Origin: Thermoflexus sp042408365
GTDB taxonomy: Bacteria; Chloroflexota; Anaerolineae; Thermoflexales; Thermoflexaceae
NCBI RefSeq assembly: GCF_042408365.1
Contig: NZ_JBHOQJ010000224.1
Location: forward strand, 1-30,645
Reading direction: 5' to 3'
Length of the DNA stretch: 30,645 nucleotides
The first letter of the stretch is position 1. Each line of letters begins with the position of its first letter. Both the position numbers and the translations under genes were made by a program. Below are positions 22,054-30,555 of this stretch, piece after piece. The notes under the pieces are model-generated. The model worked only from the letters and a program-made list of their open reading frames with translations, had not been told where the DNA came from and did not search any database.

Positions 22054-23075
22054 GGCGATGGCCCGGGATCTGCCTGGTGGGGCTTCTCCTGATCGCCGGG
22101 TGCATCGGGAGGGGGACAACGCCGCGGCCCTCGCTGACCGCGACGCTCCTCCTCGTTCAAGGGGTGGAAGGCGATCAGGGCCCCTTCGAGTTCGCGGCCG
22201 CCGGCGCCGCCGCCTTCCGGCGCAGCGAAGGCGTGGACGTCCCCCTGCTCGCCCTGGGGGAGGATCCCATCGCCTGGGAGGGGATGATCCGCGCGGCGGC
22301 GCGGGAGCCGGCGCACCGGCTCCTCCTCATCGGGATGGAGGGCCCCGCCCGTCTGGGCCTCGAGCAGGCGCGCCTCTTCCCCGGCAAGCGGTTCGTCCTC
22401 CTCGGCCTCGCGGGCTCTGAGGAGATCCCCCCGAACGTGTTGGCGATCGCCTTCCATGATTGGGAGGCGGGATGGCTGGCCGGCTACATCGCCGGCCATC
22501 TGGCGGATCCGGAGCGGGGGCGGCGGGTGGGGGCGCTGGCCGGCCCAGGGCCTTCGGCAGCTTTAGAAGGCTACCGGTGTGGGGCGCGGGCGGCCGGGGT
22601 GCGGCCGGAGGATCTCCTCGTCGAGCGGGTGGATGCGGATCCGGACCCCGCCGCGGGGTTTGAGGCCGCGCTGCGTCTGTATCAACAGGGGGCCGACATC
22701 GTGTTGGGGCTGGCGGGGGGCAGCAGCGCCGGCCTCTTCGAGGCCGCCGCGGCCGTGCGGCGGCACGCCATCGGGTTCGGCATCGATTGGGGGGCGCGGT
22801 ATCGTATGATGCGCTCCCCGGCGGCCGAGGCCCTCCTGGGCTCAGTGACGCCGGCCGTCGGCGAGGCCGTGCGCCGGGTTCTGCGCCAAAGCCGGCGGGG
22901 GGAGCTGCCGTTCGGGGCCCGCTGGACCTTGGGCCTGCGGGAGGGAGGCCTCGAGTGGCGGGGGACCCCCACGTTCTTTCGGATCGCCCCGGCCTGGCTC
23001 CAGCGCCAGATCCGGGACCGCGCGTTGCGCCCGGCCCCATGCGGCGGGCCGGGGGCGGCGGGGAGCGGCCGGTGA
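22050..23075 (+). CDS. BMP/PnrA-family substrate-binding lipoprotein
   Basis: The 341-residue protein has a lipoprotein signal (LLLIAGC, Cys 16) and the fold of Bmp/PnrA proteins: AHRLLLIGMEG, FPGKRFVLLGLAG, the family hallmark AFHDWEAGWLAGYIAGHLA, VGALAGPGPSAALEGYRCGA, and GADIVLGLAGGSSAGLFEAA. Such proteins bind nucleosides for an ABC importer. No permease or ATPase genes lie near. The ATGA overlap with the response regulator gene implies shared translation, so it may serve as a sensory partner rather than an importer part. That is an inference. Confidence 0.78.
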   Translation: MRRWPGICLVGLLLIAGCIGRGTTPRPSLTATLLLVQGVEGDQGPFEFAAAGAAAFRRSEGVDVPLLALGEDPIAWEGMIRAAAREPAHRLLLIGMEGPARLGLEQARLFPGKRFVLLGLAGSEEIPPNVLAIAFHDWEAGWLAGYIAGHLADPERGRRVGALAGPGPSAALEGYRCGARAAGVRPEDLLVERVDADPDPAAGFEAALRLYQQGADIVLGLAGGSSAGLFEAAAAVRRHAIGFGIDWGARYRMMRSPAAEALLGSVTPAVGEAVRRVLRQSRRGELPFGARWTLGLREGGLEWRGTPTFFRIAPAWLQRQIRDRALRPAPCGGPGAAGSGR

Positions 23076-23083
23076 TGGGATCA

Positions 23084-23092
23084 TGTTAAAAT
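23084..23092 (+). promoter_or_regulatory. Extended -10 promoter candidate for lon
   Basis: TGT followed by TAAAAT fits an extended -10 element (TGn plus 5 of 6). It lies about 110 bases upstream of lon. A -35 box is not evident, as is common for this promoter class. Confidence 0.4.
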
Positions 23093-23199
23093 GTCTCGCG
23101 AACGGTGGCGAAGGGCCTCCCCGGGGTGGCGACGGGCGACCTCCGGGAGGGGCGCTGCGGGCCTAGGAGAATTCCGTTGGAGCATCTTCAGGAGGCGCG

Positions 23200-25617
23200 G
23201 TGGATCAGGTGATGGAGGAACCGCTGGATCGCATGATCGAGGAGGAGGGGACGCTGGAGGCGGCGATCCTCCCGCTGCGGGATATGGTGGTGTTCCCCCG
23301 CATGGCCACCCCGATCGTCGTGGGCCGCGACAAATCCCTGCGGGCGGTGGAGGCCGCCGTCCAGCGGGAGGAGCCCCTGGTGGCCCTCACCCAACGGGAT
23401 GGGGAGATCGAGGACCCCACCCCCGAGGACCTGTACACTGTAGGGACGTTGGTGTCGGTCGCCCGGGTCCTGCGCATGCCCGACGGCACGGTCAGCGTCC
23501 TGATCCAGGGGCAGCAGCGGGTCCAGGTGGTGGGGTTCACCCAACAGGAGCCTTACCTGCGGGCGGTGGTCCGCCCGATCTTCGAGCGGGCGGACCGGCC
23601 GCCGGCCGTCGAGGCCCTGATGCGGGCCGTCCTCTCCCAGTTCGAGCGGGTGGTGCAGCTGGACCGCGCCGTCCCGGAGGACGCGTACGTTTTCGCGATG
23701 AACATCGACGAGCCCGGGTGGCTGGCGGACCTCATCGCCAGCACCCTCAACCTGAAGACCGCCGAGCGGCAGGAGCTCCTGGAGATCCTCGAGCCCTCCG
23801 CCCGGCTCCTGCGCCTCTCCATCCTGCTCGCCCGGCTGCTGGATGTGTTGGAGCTGGAGAACAAGATCCAGGCCCAGGTCCAGCAGGAGGTGGACCGGAG
23901 CCAACGGGAGTTCTACCTGCGGGAGCAGATGAAGGCCATCCAGCACGAGCTGGGCGAGGTCGATGTGTACACGCAGGAGATCAACGAGCTGCGGGAGCGG
24001 CTCGACGCCAAGAACCTCCCGGAGGAGGTGCGGGCCCGGGCCGAGAAGGAGCTGAACCGCCTCGCCCAGATGCCGCCCCTCTCCCCGGAGGTCAGCATCG
24101 TCCGCACCTACATCGACTGGATCCTGGAGCTCCCGTGGACCGAGGAGACGGAGGACAACCTGGACATCGCCCACGCGGCGGAGGTGCTGGAGCGCTATCA
24201 CTACGGGCTGAAGAAGGCCAAGGAGCGGATCCTGGAGTTCCTGGCCGTCCGCAAGCTGGCGGGGGAGCGCACCCGCAGCCCCATCCTGTGCTTCGTGGGG
24301 CCGCCGGGGACGGGCAAGACCTCCCTGGGCAAGGCCATCGCCGAGGCCCTGGGGCGGCGGTTCGTTCGCGTCTCCCTGGGCGGGATCCACGACGAGGCGG
24401 AGATCCGGGGGCATCGCCGCACCTACATCGGGGCGCTGCCCGGGCGGATCCTCCAGGGCATGGCCCGGGCGGGGACCATCAACCCGGTCTTCATGCTGGA
24501 TGAGATCGACAAGATCGGGGTGGACTTCCGGGGGGATCCGGCGGCAGCGCTGTTGGAGGTGCTGGACCCCGAGCAGAACCACGCCTTCTCGGATCACTAT
24601 CTGGAGATCCCCTATAACCTGTCGAAGGTCCTCTTCATCACCACGGCCAACATCCTGGACACGGTGCCGCCGGCGTTGCGGGACCGGCTGGAGGTGATCG
24701 AGTTCCCGGGCTACACCGAGGGGGAGAAGGTGCAGATCGCCCGGCGGTTCCTGATCCCGCGCCAGATCGCCGAGAACGGGCTGGAGGGGGTCCCCCTGAA
24801 GATCACGGACGCCGCCCTCCGGCGGATCATCCGGGAGTACACCTCGGAGGCGGGGGTGCGGAACCTGGAGCGGGAGATCGCGGCCATCTGCCGCAAGACG
24901 GCGCGGCTGGTCGCCGAGGGGAAGCCGTACCGGCGGGTCATCACCCCCGCGGCCCTGGAGCGCTATCTGGGCCCGCCCCGCTACGATTACGGCCGGGCGG
25001 AGGAGACCGATCAGGTGGGGGTGGCCATGGCCCTGGCCTGGACCGAGGCGGGGGGCGAGGTCATGCCGGTGGAGGTCACCCTGATGGAGGGGAAGGGGGC
25101 GCTGCTCCTTACCGGGCAGCTGGGGGAGGTCATGCAGGAGTCGGCCCAGGCGGCGATGAGCTACCTGCGCTCCCGGGCGCGGGACTTCGGCATCCGCCCG
25201 AAGCGCTTCGAGAAGACCGACGTGCACATCCATGTGCCTGAGGGGGCCATCCCGAAGGACGGGCCCTCGGCGGGGATCACCATCGCCACGGCGCTGGTGT
25301 CGGCCTTCACGGGGATCCCGGTGCGGCGGGACACGGCGATGACGGGGGAGATCACCCTGCGGGGCCGGGTGCTGCCCATCGGGGGGCTGAAGGAGAAGAT
25401 CCTGGCCGCCCATCGGGCGGGGATCCAGCGGGTGATCCTGCCGAAGAAGAACCAGCGGGACCTGGTGGAGCTGCCCCGGGGGGAGATCCGGGGGATGACC
25501 TTGATCTTCGTGGAGACCATGGACGAGGTGTTGCGGGCCGCCCTGGCCCGCCCCCTGCGGATCCGGAAAGCGCTCATCGGCCGGAACGGGGCCGCCGGAA
25601 GGAAACGCGGCGCTTGA
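23200..25617 (+). CDS. lon: ATP-dependent Lon protease
   Basis: The 805-residue protein is a full-length LonA. It has the N-terminal substrate-binding domain (LPLRDMVVFPRMATPIVVGR), a coiled linker with REFYLREQMKAIQHELGE, an AAA+ domain with Walker A GPPGTGKT (367-374) and Walker B VFMLDEIDK, and the protease domain with catalytic S690 in PKDGPSAG and K733 in PIGGLKEK. It degrades misfolded and regulatory proteins in the cytosol. The GTG at 23200 is used because AGGAGG sits just before it; an in-frame ATG at 23212 is too far from that site. It seems to be a single-gene transcript. Confidence 0.96.
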   Translation: MDQVMEEPLDRMIEEEGTLEAAILPLRDMVVFPRMATPIVVGRDKSLRAVEAAVQREEPLVALTQRDGEIEDPTPEDLYTVGTLVSVARVLRMPDGTVSVLIQGQQRVQVVGFTQQEPYLRAVVRPIFERADRPPAVEALMRAVLSQFERVVQLDRAVPEDAYVFAMNIDEPGWLADLIASTLNLKTAERQELLEILEPSARLLRLSILLARLLDVLELENKIQAQVQQEVDRSQREFYLREQMKAIQHELGEVDVYTQEINELRERLDAKNLPEEVRARAEKELNRLAQMPPLSPEVSIVRTYIDWILELPWTEETEDNLDIAHAAEVLERYHYGLKKAKERILEFLAVRKLAGERTRSPILCFVGPPGTGKTSLGKAIAEALGRRFVRVSLGGIHDEAEIRGHRRTYIGALPGRILQGMARAGTINPVFMLDEIDKIGVDFRGDPAAALLEVLDPEQNHAFSDHYLEIPYNLSKVLFITTANILDTVPPALRDRLEVIEFPGYTEGEKVQIARRFLIPRQIAENGLEGVPLKITDAALRRIIREYTSEAGVRNLEREIAAICRKTARLVAEGKPYRRVITPAALERYLGPPRYDYGRAEETDQVGVAMALAWTEAGGEVMPVEVTLMEGKGALLLTGQLGEVMQESAQAAMSYLRSRARDFGIRPKRFEKTDVHIHVPEGAIPKDGPSAGITIATALVSAFTGIPVRRDTAMTGEITLRGRVLPIGGLKEKILAAHRAGIQRVILPKKNQRDLVELPRGEIRGMTLIFVETMDEVLRAALARPLRIRKALIGRNGAAGRKRGA

Positions 25618-25666
25618 ATCGCGCCATCTGTTCTGCCTTCGAGCGCAGACAGGTAAAAATAAAATC

Positions 25667-25737
25667 GGCGGCGTGGCCGAGGGGCTCAGGCGGGGGTCTG
25701 CAAACGCCCAGACGTGGGTTCGATTCCCACCGCGCCT
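25667..25737 (+). tRNA. tRNA-Cys (anticodon GCA), with weak acceptor and anticodon stems
   Basis: The D arm (TGGCCGAG...AGGC), the T arm (GTGGG, TTCGATT loop, CCCAC) and the anticodon loop CTGCAAA with GCA at 25700-25702 are clear. The discriminator is T, as expected for Cys. But the acceptor (GGCGGCG with CGCGCC) needs a bulged G or has two mismatches, and the anticodon stem (GGGGT with CGCCC) has a G-G and a T-C mismatch. CCA is not encoded. A TAAAAT-like box lies just upstream. It may be a decayed copy, or a tRNA altered at an integration junction. Confidence 0.65.
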
Positions 25738-25738
25738 T

Positions 25739-26248
25739 TTAGGGAGCGGGGATCTTCTCGGGGGCGAAGAACCGTATGCGTTTCTCTCCCCGATCCTCCT
25801 CCACGCGGGCCCACCGTACCCCGAGCCTTCGGGCGGCCTCCTGGGCGGCCGGATCCAAGGCCTCGGAGGCCACCATTGGCCAAACCTCCTCCTCGAAAGC
25901 CCGGGCCAGGAGCTTCGCCCGACAGGGGAAGGCCCGATGGACGTGGTGGGCCTTCCCCTGTCGGGCGACCTCTACCCCCAAAAGGATCCTTCGCCTTTCC
26001 CGGCGATGGAGGCCTTCCACCACCAAGGCGATCCTCAAAGCATCGAAGAGCTCCTCCTCCGTGATCCGACCGACCTCCCAGGCCGTCTCCGTCCGATCGG
26101 CCAGCTGCTCTGAGGGGATGACCCGGGCTTGGCGGAGGAGGGGCCAAAACCAAACGGGAGCCCGATCCCGGATCCACCCCTCCAGCATCAGATCGCGCCA
26201 CGCCTCATCCAGCTTCTCGGACCACAGCGCTTCGAGCTCCTCATCCAC
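25739..26248 (-). CDS. Small PD-(D/E)XK-like protein, paralogue of the coiled-coil gene's C-terminal domain
   Basis: The 169-residue protein starts with GTG (26248); an in-frame stop lies immediately upstream, so no longer start is possible. Its body matches the C-terminal domain of the protein at 12766-13905: ALVVEGLHRRERRRILLGVE, then FEEEVWPMVASEALDPAAQE and ARRLGVRW align one to one with the other copy. The aspartate of the putative active site is lost (ALVVEG against DLVVEG), so it is likely inactive or structural. The coiled coil is missing. Its stop touches the 3' end of the tRNA-Cys. A perfect 21-bp inverted repeat lies inside the gene. Function unknown. Confidence 0.65.
   Translation of the reverse strand: MDEELEALWSEKLDEAWRDLMLEGWIRDRAPVWFWPLLRQARVIPSEQLADRTETAWEVGRITEEELFDALRIALVVEGLHRRERRRILLGVEVARQGKAHHVHRAFPCRAKLLARAFEEEVWPMVASEALDPAAQEAARRLGVRWARVEEDRGEKRIRFFAPEKIPAP
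25915..25968. repeat. Perfect 21-bp inverted repeat inside a coding sequence
   Basis: Bases 25915-25935 (TCGCCCGACAGGGGAAGGCC plus C) are the exact reverse complement of 25948-25968, with a 12-base loop. It lies within the small PD-(D/E)XK-like gene and encodes the stretch ARQGKAHHVHRAFPCRAKLL, the region most unlike the paralogue. Confidence 0.9.
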
Positions 26249-26270
26249 CTACCCATCTCCCGTTTGAACC

Positions 26271-26806
26271 TCACTGGAATTCTAACGCGTGCGGGGTTTC
26301 CCCGGACCCGGCCGCTCCGGCCTTCGGTTGGGTGGTGGGCTCCACTGGCCCGTTGGGGAGAGTAGGGATCTCCCGGAGCCCGATAAGAGGGCCCAACGGA
26401 TCAGCAAAATAAGCCGCAACGGCTTGTTCCCCGGGAATCAAGGTCGCATCGCTTTCCCCCCAAACTTCCGTGATAAGCACGAGGTCGGGCTTGACAGCCC
26501 CAGCGGATCCGGCCCCCATGGTGTGAGAATCCCCGGTCCAGTTGGATCGACAAAAATGCTTATGGGAGGTTCAGCGGTGCATGGTCTGATTTCGGGCAGG
26601 CTGTACGCCGAACTGGGCCCGCTCCGGGACGGAGAACAGCTCGAGGCCCATTGCCTTCTGCCCGAGGGGGAGGGCGCCCGCTGCAGAGGGCGATCTGCCG
26701 GGCGCCGTGGAGGGAGCAACCACCAACAGCTTTGGGGCCGCGGCCTCCGGGGAGGCGGCCGCCAGGGTCTTCCCGTCGGGGGAGAGGGCCATGGTGTCAC
26801 TTAAAC
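26271..26806 (-). pseudogene. Decayed gene remnant with a propeller-like motif
   Basis: On the minus strand, beginning near 26806, the frame reads TMALSPDGKTLAAASPEAAA, which resembles a PD40/WD40 blade, and continues APKLLVVAPST before the sense is lost. A second short frame (26271-26519) reads VKPDLVLITEVWGESDATLI and on to a stop. The frames do not join without shifts and there is no clear start with ribosome site. It may be the broken remains of a propeller lipoprotein gene; this is a weak call. Confidence 0.3.
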
Positions 26807-26869
26807 GTAGGTCGGACAACGCTCGTTTGAACCCTCCTCCGCCCACCCCGCCCACAGCCCATCTTCGGT

Positions 26870-27568
26870 GAATCATCCCAAAACCCGCTCCTCCCACACC
26901 CTCCCCCACGCATCGCGCGCGAGGATCTTGACTTGGTCCCCTTCGCCATCAAAATGATGCGAACCGCTGGGCCGGCCGCCCGCTTTCCCACCCGAACCCC
27001 TTTCCCCACAGACTCGCCTTCCCCGTCCGACCCGCCCGCCGCGTCCCCACGACCTCCCGCCGCTTCTCCATCCCCGCCGCATCTCCAAACTCGCCCGCCC
27101 TTCATCGCGCCCGAATCCCTCCGAGCGAAACCTCTTCCCATAGTTCCAGACTTCCCGTCACACCTCCACCCCTCCCACTTCCCCCGCGTCGTTCTCCTCG
27201 ATCGCCCTCGCATCCCGCTCCACCCCCCATTCCGGTCAGGCAGCCCCACCGGAATCCGCTGGTGTTCCCCCCTAAACCCCATCGCCCCAGCGGGAACCGA
27301 CGGGGAAGCCCCCGTCCCGCCCCACCCCACCCGCATCCCGATCCGTCCGCACCCCCTTCGGAAGAGATCCCACCCCCTGCCTCGCTTTCCCCAACCCCTT
27401 GGGGCTCCTTTCATGCGCACGGGTATGGGTTCCGCGAGCCAGCCATCCCCCTTTTCGTCCCTCCACGGCATTGACCTCCCAGGCCCCCCTTTGGCCTGGA
27501 AATTTGTCTGGGGGATCCGCTCCCGCTTCGCCTCCCGCACCTTTGGAAACCCCTCTCGCCGAAGGATC
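26870..27568. other. C-rich low-complexity tract without a clear gene
   Basis: This stretch is strongly strand-biased: the plus strand is rich in C (35 of 60 bases in 27001-27060, with about 10 G), so the minus strand carries many GGGG runs. Long open frames exist on both strands, but their products are Arg/Gly- or Pro/Ser-rich and look like composition artefacts. Minus-strand ends such as HFDGEGDQVKILARDAWGRV and VQEAYKILRREGFPKVREAK look more protein-like and may be leftovers of real genes at each edge. Confidence 0.5.
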
Positions 27569-28056
27569 TTATAGGCTTCTTGCACAATCATTTTTCCCGT
27601 CGGGGGGCCGTTCCACCCTTCGGGGCGGGAGAACGGATGAGGCGACGCCTGCCGCCTTCCGGCACTGTCGATCCATCCGGAAGTTCACCAGCCCCACCGC
27701 CGCCAGAACCACCGCGTCATTGAGGGAAAGCATAGGACGGAACACCGATGCCAAGATCCGAAAGCGCTGCAACCAGCTAAGCGTATGCTCCATCCCCATC
27801 CGCACCGAAGCCCATCCCCAATGGGCCCGCTTCGGATCCGGAAGCAAGGGAGGATTCCGACGCGCCCGGTGCGGGGTGGCCATGCTTCGGTCCGGGTAGT
27901 CGTTCTGTAGTCCATCGAAACCCGCATCCCCGATTCCACCGTCAGGCTCCAATCGCGTTGGGAGCCGGGCGTCGAGACGCGCCCCTCGTCGTCGACCGCG
28001 ATGATCGTCTGGCGGGGATAGGCCTTGTGGCACCCGGGGGAATGGGGCCGCTTCCC
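27569..28056 (-). pseudogene. Transposase remnant (IS5-like DDE family), frameshifted and truncated
   Basis: Reading the minus strand from about 28050, one frame gives PHSPGCHKAYPRQTIIAVDD and EGRV..., then near 27930 the sense moves to another frame giving GDAGFDGLQNDYPDRSMATP and MGMEHTLSWLQRFRILASVF, ending in ...AVGLVNFRMDRQC. These are C-terminal blocks of a DDE transposase, including the usual VEHxxSxLxRFRIL helix. The N-terminal half is missing and a small indel breaks the frame, so it is not active. No terminal repeats or target duplications were found. Confidence 0.65.
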
Positions 28057-28200
28057 CTAGTTAGCCCATTGGGGTGGGGGATCCTGCTACGATAAGTACT
28101 AAGGGGGCTCGATGCGGAGGACGGGGTACGCGTCCGTAGCCAGCCCCATCGGGCGCGACCCGATCCGAAGGCCGGTTGGGCACCCTTGGCCTATTTTGGC

Positions 28201-28206
28201 TGTAAT
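28201..28206 (+). promoter_or_regulatory. Possible -10 box before the TraG/HerA-like gene
   Basis: TGTAAT matches the -10 consensus at 5 of 6 positions, 34-39 bases upstream of the ATG at 28240. A poor -35 candidate (TTGGGC at 28176) is 19 bases away. Confidence 0.3.
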
Positions 28207-28239
28207 GCATACCGAAAACTTTAAAAAGGAGGTTACATC

Positions 28240-30555
28240 ATGTTTAGGTTACTTCTGCCCCCTATTCCGATTCCGGAGCTCCGCCCCCGGATGGCCTCGT
28301 GGCTGTCCTCCCTGCCGTCGGGGGCGATGATCGCGGTGCGGGCGACCTCGCAGGGGATCTCTGTGTGGGGGATGGGGATCTCGGAGGAGGCCGCCCAAGC
28401 CTTCGCGGCGCTGTTCCGCCATGCGGCCCGCTGGAAGTCGGCTCCGGGGTTGCCGCCGGCGGCCCGGCGGTGGGTCCTGCAGGCTCAGGAGGCGCTGCCG
28501 GGCTTGGCCTTCAGGGGTGCCGACGCCTTCCTGACGTGGTCGGGGGAGCTTCAGCAGCTTGCCCGCGCCCTGAGAGCCCCCGTCCGCCTGGAGGTGCACC
28601 TCTTCGGCCGGGACCCAGCGCTCCAGGCCCGCCTCCGGGCCCTCTCGGCCTACGCCTATGGCACCGAGGGGGGCGTGACGGGCAGCGCCCCCAATCCCTG
28701 GGCCCTGCGGCTGGGGCTGGCCCGGGCGATCCGGACCCTCGGGATCCTGGTGGCCGCGATCGCCGGCGGGGGGATCGCCGCGGGCTTCTGGACCCCCGCC
28801 GAGGGGACCCTGGCGATGCTGTGCGGCTACGCGTGGTTTTGGGTGGGGGCTGAACTGGAGCGCCGATGGCTGCAGTGGCGCTCGGTCCCCCGGGAGATCT
28901 TAGAGGCCCGGGCGCGAGGGCCCCTGCTGCGGGTGGCGCTGGCCGTGGCGGTGGAAGGGGAGGGGGATCTCGTGCCCGCCCTCTTCCCGCTGGAGGGGAT
29001 GGGGCGATGGAAGCCGGTGAGCCCGGAGGCCCGCCTAGAGGCCTGGGCGATCCCCCTGTCGGCCGGGGAGCTGGCGGAGCTGTTGGCGCCCCCTGAAACG
29101 GGGGAGCCCACCGCCGTGCTGGACCCCGAGGGGATCGCGGAGGTCCCCGCCCCGCCGCCGTCCGCCGCTTTGCGGTCGGCCCCCTTGATCGTGGGGCGGG
29201 CGGTGGCCACGGGGGAGCCGGTGGGGATCGAGCTGGACGCCCACGGGATGGTGATCGGGGGCTCCCGGAGCGGCAAGTCCTCCTTCGCCTTCGCGGTCCT
29301 GCGGGCGGCCCTCGAGCAGGAGGACCCGCCGGGGATCCTCCTCATCGACCCCCACCGCTCCCTGGCCGACGCCTTCCTGGATGCGATCGACCGGCTCCCG
29401 CCGAGCCGGCGGGCGAGGGCGATCCAACGGCTGCGGGTGCTGGATCCCCTCCACCCCAAGGTAGTCCCCCTCAACCTGCTGGCCGCCCCGGATTTCTCAT
29501 GGGCCATTAACGCCCTGATCCAGGTGGGCAAGCGGCTGTGGCCCGATTCCTGGGGGCACCGGATGCAGGCGGTGCTGATCGGGCTCTCGCGGGTGGGCCA
29601 CGCCTACAACCAGCTGGAGGGGGAGGGCCGGCGCTTGGGCCTTCTGCACCTCGTGTTCTTGGCCTACAACCCGAAGTGGCGGCAGCAGCTCCTGAACCGG
29701 ATCCCCCAGGAGGCGCAGATGCTGTCGCTCCTGCTGGACCTCCTCTTCGACCAGATCGCTGTGCGAAACGGGAGCTGGTCGCAGCGGTGGCTGACCGAGG
29801 TGATCTCCCCCATCAGCGCCCGGGTCGCGCAGATCCACGCGTCTTCCTGGCTCTTCCAAGCCCTCCATCAGCAGCGCTTCGCGGACGTGGAGCGCTGGAT
29901 TCGGGAGAAGGCTTGGATCGTGGTCCAGGCGGACTCCGGGCGGATGGGGCGGGAGGCGGCGGCCCTGCTTTCGGCGGTCTTCTACAACGTATGGGAAGCG
30001 GCATTCCGGAAAACTGCCAGCCCCCGCCACCCCTATCCCACCCTGATCGTTATCGATGAGGCCCAGGAGGTGGCCGGGGGGATGGCCCTGGAGCAGATCC
30101 TGGCGGAGGGAGCGAAGTTCGGGGCCCATCTGTTCCTCCTGGCCCAGGGGATCCAGATGCTGCGGAACCTGGAGGGCTTCGAGCCGGTGGTCGAGGCGCT
30201 GCTCGCTGCCAGCTCCGTCCAAGCCTTCTTCTCGCCGGACCCCTCGGACCGGGAGGAGATCGAGCGGATCCTCTCGGCGGACCTCCGCTACGGGCCGATG
30301 ACGATGGACCTGCCCCCCCGGACGGCCTGGCTGCGGGCCCGGGTGGGCGGGCGTTGGCAGCCCCCCACCCTGATCGAGGTGGCGCCGCTGCCGGCGGCGG
30401 AGCCGGCCCGGGTGGCCCGGGTGACCCAGGAGGCCATCGAGGCCCACCCGGAGGACTACGAGGATCCCCAGCATGGCATCGAGGCGGCGTGGCGGGTCCT
30501 GAAGCCGATGCTCCTGCCGGAGCTTCTGAAACAGCTTCGGAATCTGGGGGTATAG
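28240..30555 (+). CDS. TraG/VirD4- or HerA-like membrane-associated ATPase
   Basis: The 771-residue protein has a non-conserved N-terminal part, two membrane helices (about residues 160-205), then a RecA-like motor. Walker A is GGSRSGKSS (340-348), followed by the family-typical GILLIDPHRSLADAFLDAID and VLDPLHPKVVPLNLLA, and Walker B TLIVIDEAQEV (D606, E607). This is the pattern of T4SS coupling proteins and of HerA/TraG motors carried by integrative elements. The ribosome site AAGGAGGT is excellent. No relaxase, mating-pore or nuclease partner gene is in the window, which ends 90 bases after its stop. Its last 22 bases and stop lie in the terminal palindrome. Confidence 0.75.
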   Translation: MFRLLLPPIPIPELRPRMASWLSSLPSGAMIAVRATSQGISVWGMGISEEAAQAFAALFRHAARWKSAPGLPPAARRWVLQAQEALPGLAFRGADAFLTWSGELQQLARALRAPVRLEVHLFGRDPALQARLRALSAYAYGTEGGVTGSAPNPWALRLGLARAIRTLGILVAAIAGGGIAAGFWTPAEGTLAMLCGYAWFWVGAELERRWLQWRSVPREILEARARGPLLRVALAVAVEGEGDLVPALFPLEGMGRWKPVSPEARLEAWAIPLSAGELAELLAPPETGEPTAVLDPEGIAEVPAPPPSAALRSAPLIVGRAVATGEPVGIELDAHGMVIGGSRSGKSSFAFAVLRAALEQEDPPGILLIDPHRSLADAFLDAIDRLPPSRRARAIQRLRVLDPLHPKVVPLNLLAAPDFSWAINALIQVGKRLWPDSWGHRMQAVLIGLSRVGHAYNQLEGEGRRLGLLHLVFLAYNPKWRQQLLNRIPQEAQMLSLLLDLLFDQIAVRNGSWSQRWLTEVISPISARVAQIHASSWLFQALHQQRFADVERWIREKAWIVVQADSGRMGREAAALLSAVFYNVWEAAFRKTASPRHPYPTLIVIDEAQEVAGGMALEQILAEGAKFGAHLFLLAQGIQMLRNLEGFEPVVEALLAASSVQAFFSPDPSDREEIERILSADLRYGPMTMDLPPRTAWLRARVGGRWQPPTLIEVAPLPAAEPARVARVTQEAIEAHPEDYEDPQHGIEAAWRVLKPMLLPELLKQLRNLGV

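Noticed and set aside
23188..25413. 741-codon minus-strand open frame opposite lon
   Set aside because: It is a mirror of the Lon coding sequence; all catalytic motifs of Lon are on the plus strand.
25915..25968. CRISPR-like repeat unit
   Set aside because: There is a single inverted repeat inside a gene, with no regularly spaced direct repeats and no cas genes in the window.
26933..27574. Pro/Ser-rich 213-codon plus-strand frame
   Set aside because: The composition follows from the C-rich tract; there is no ribosome site or domain.
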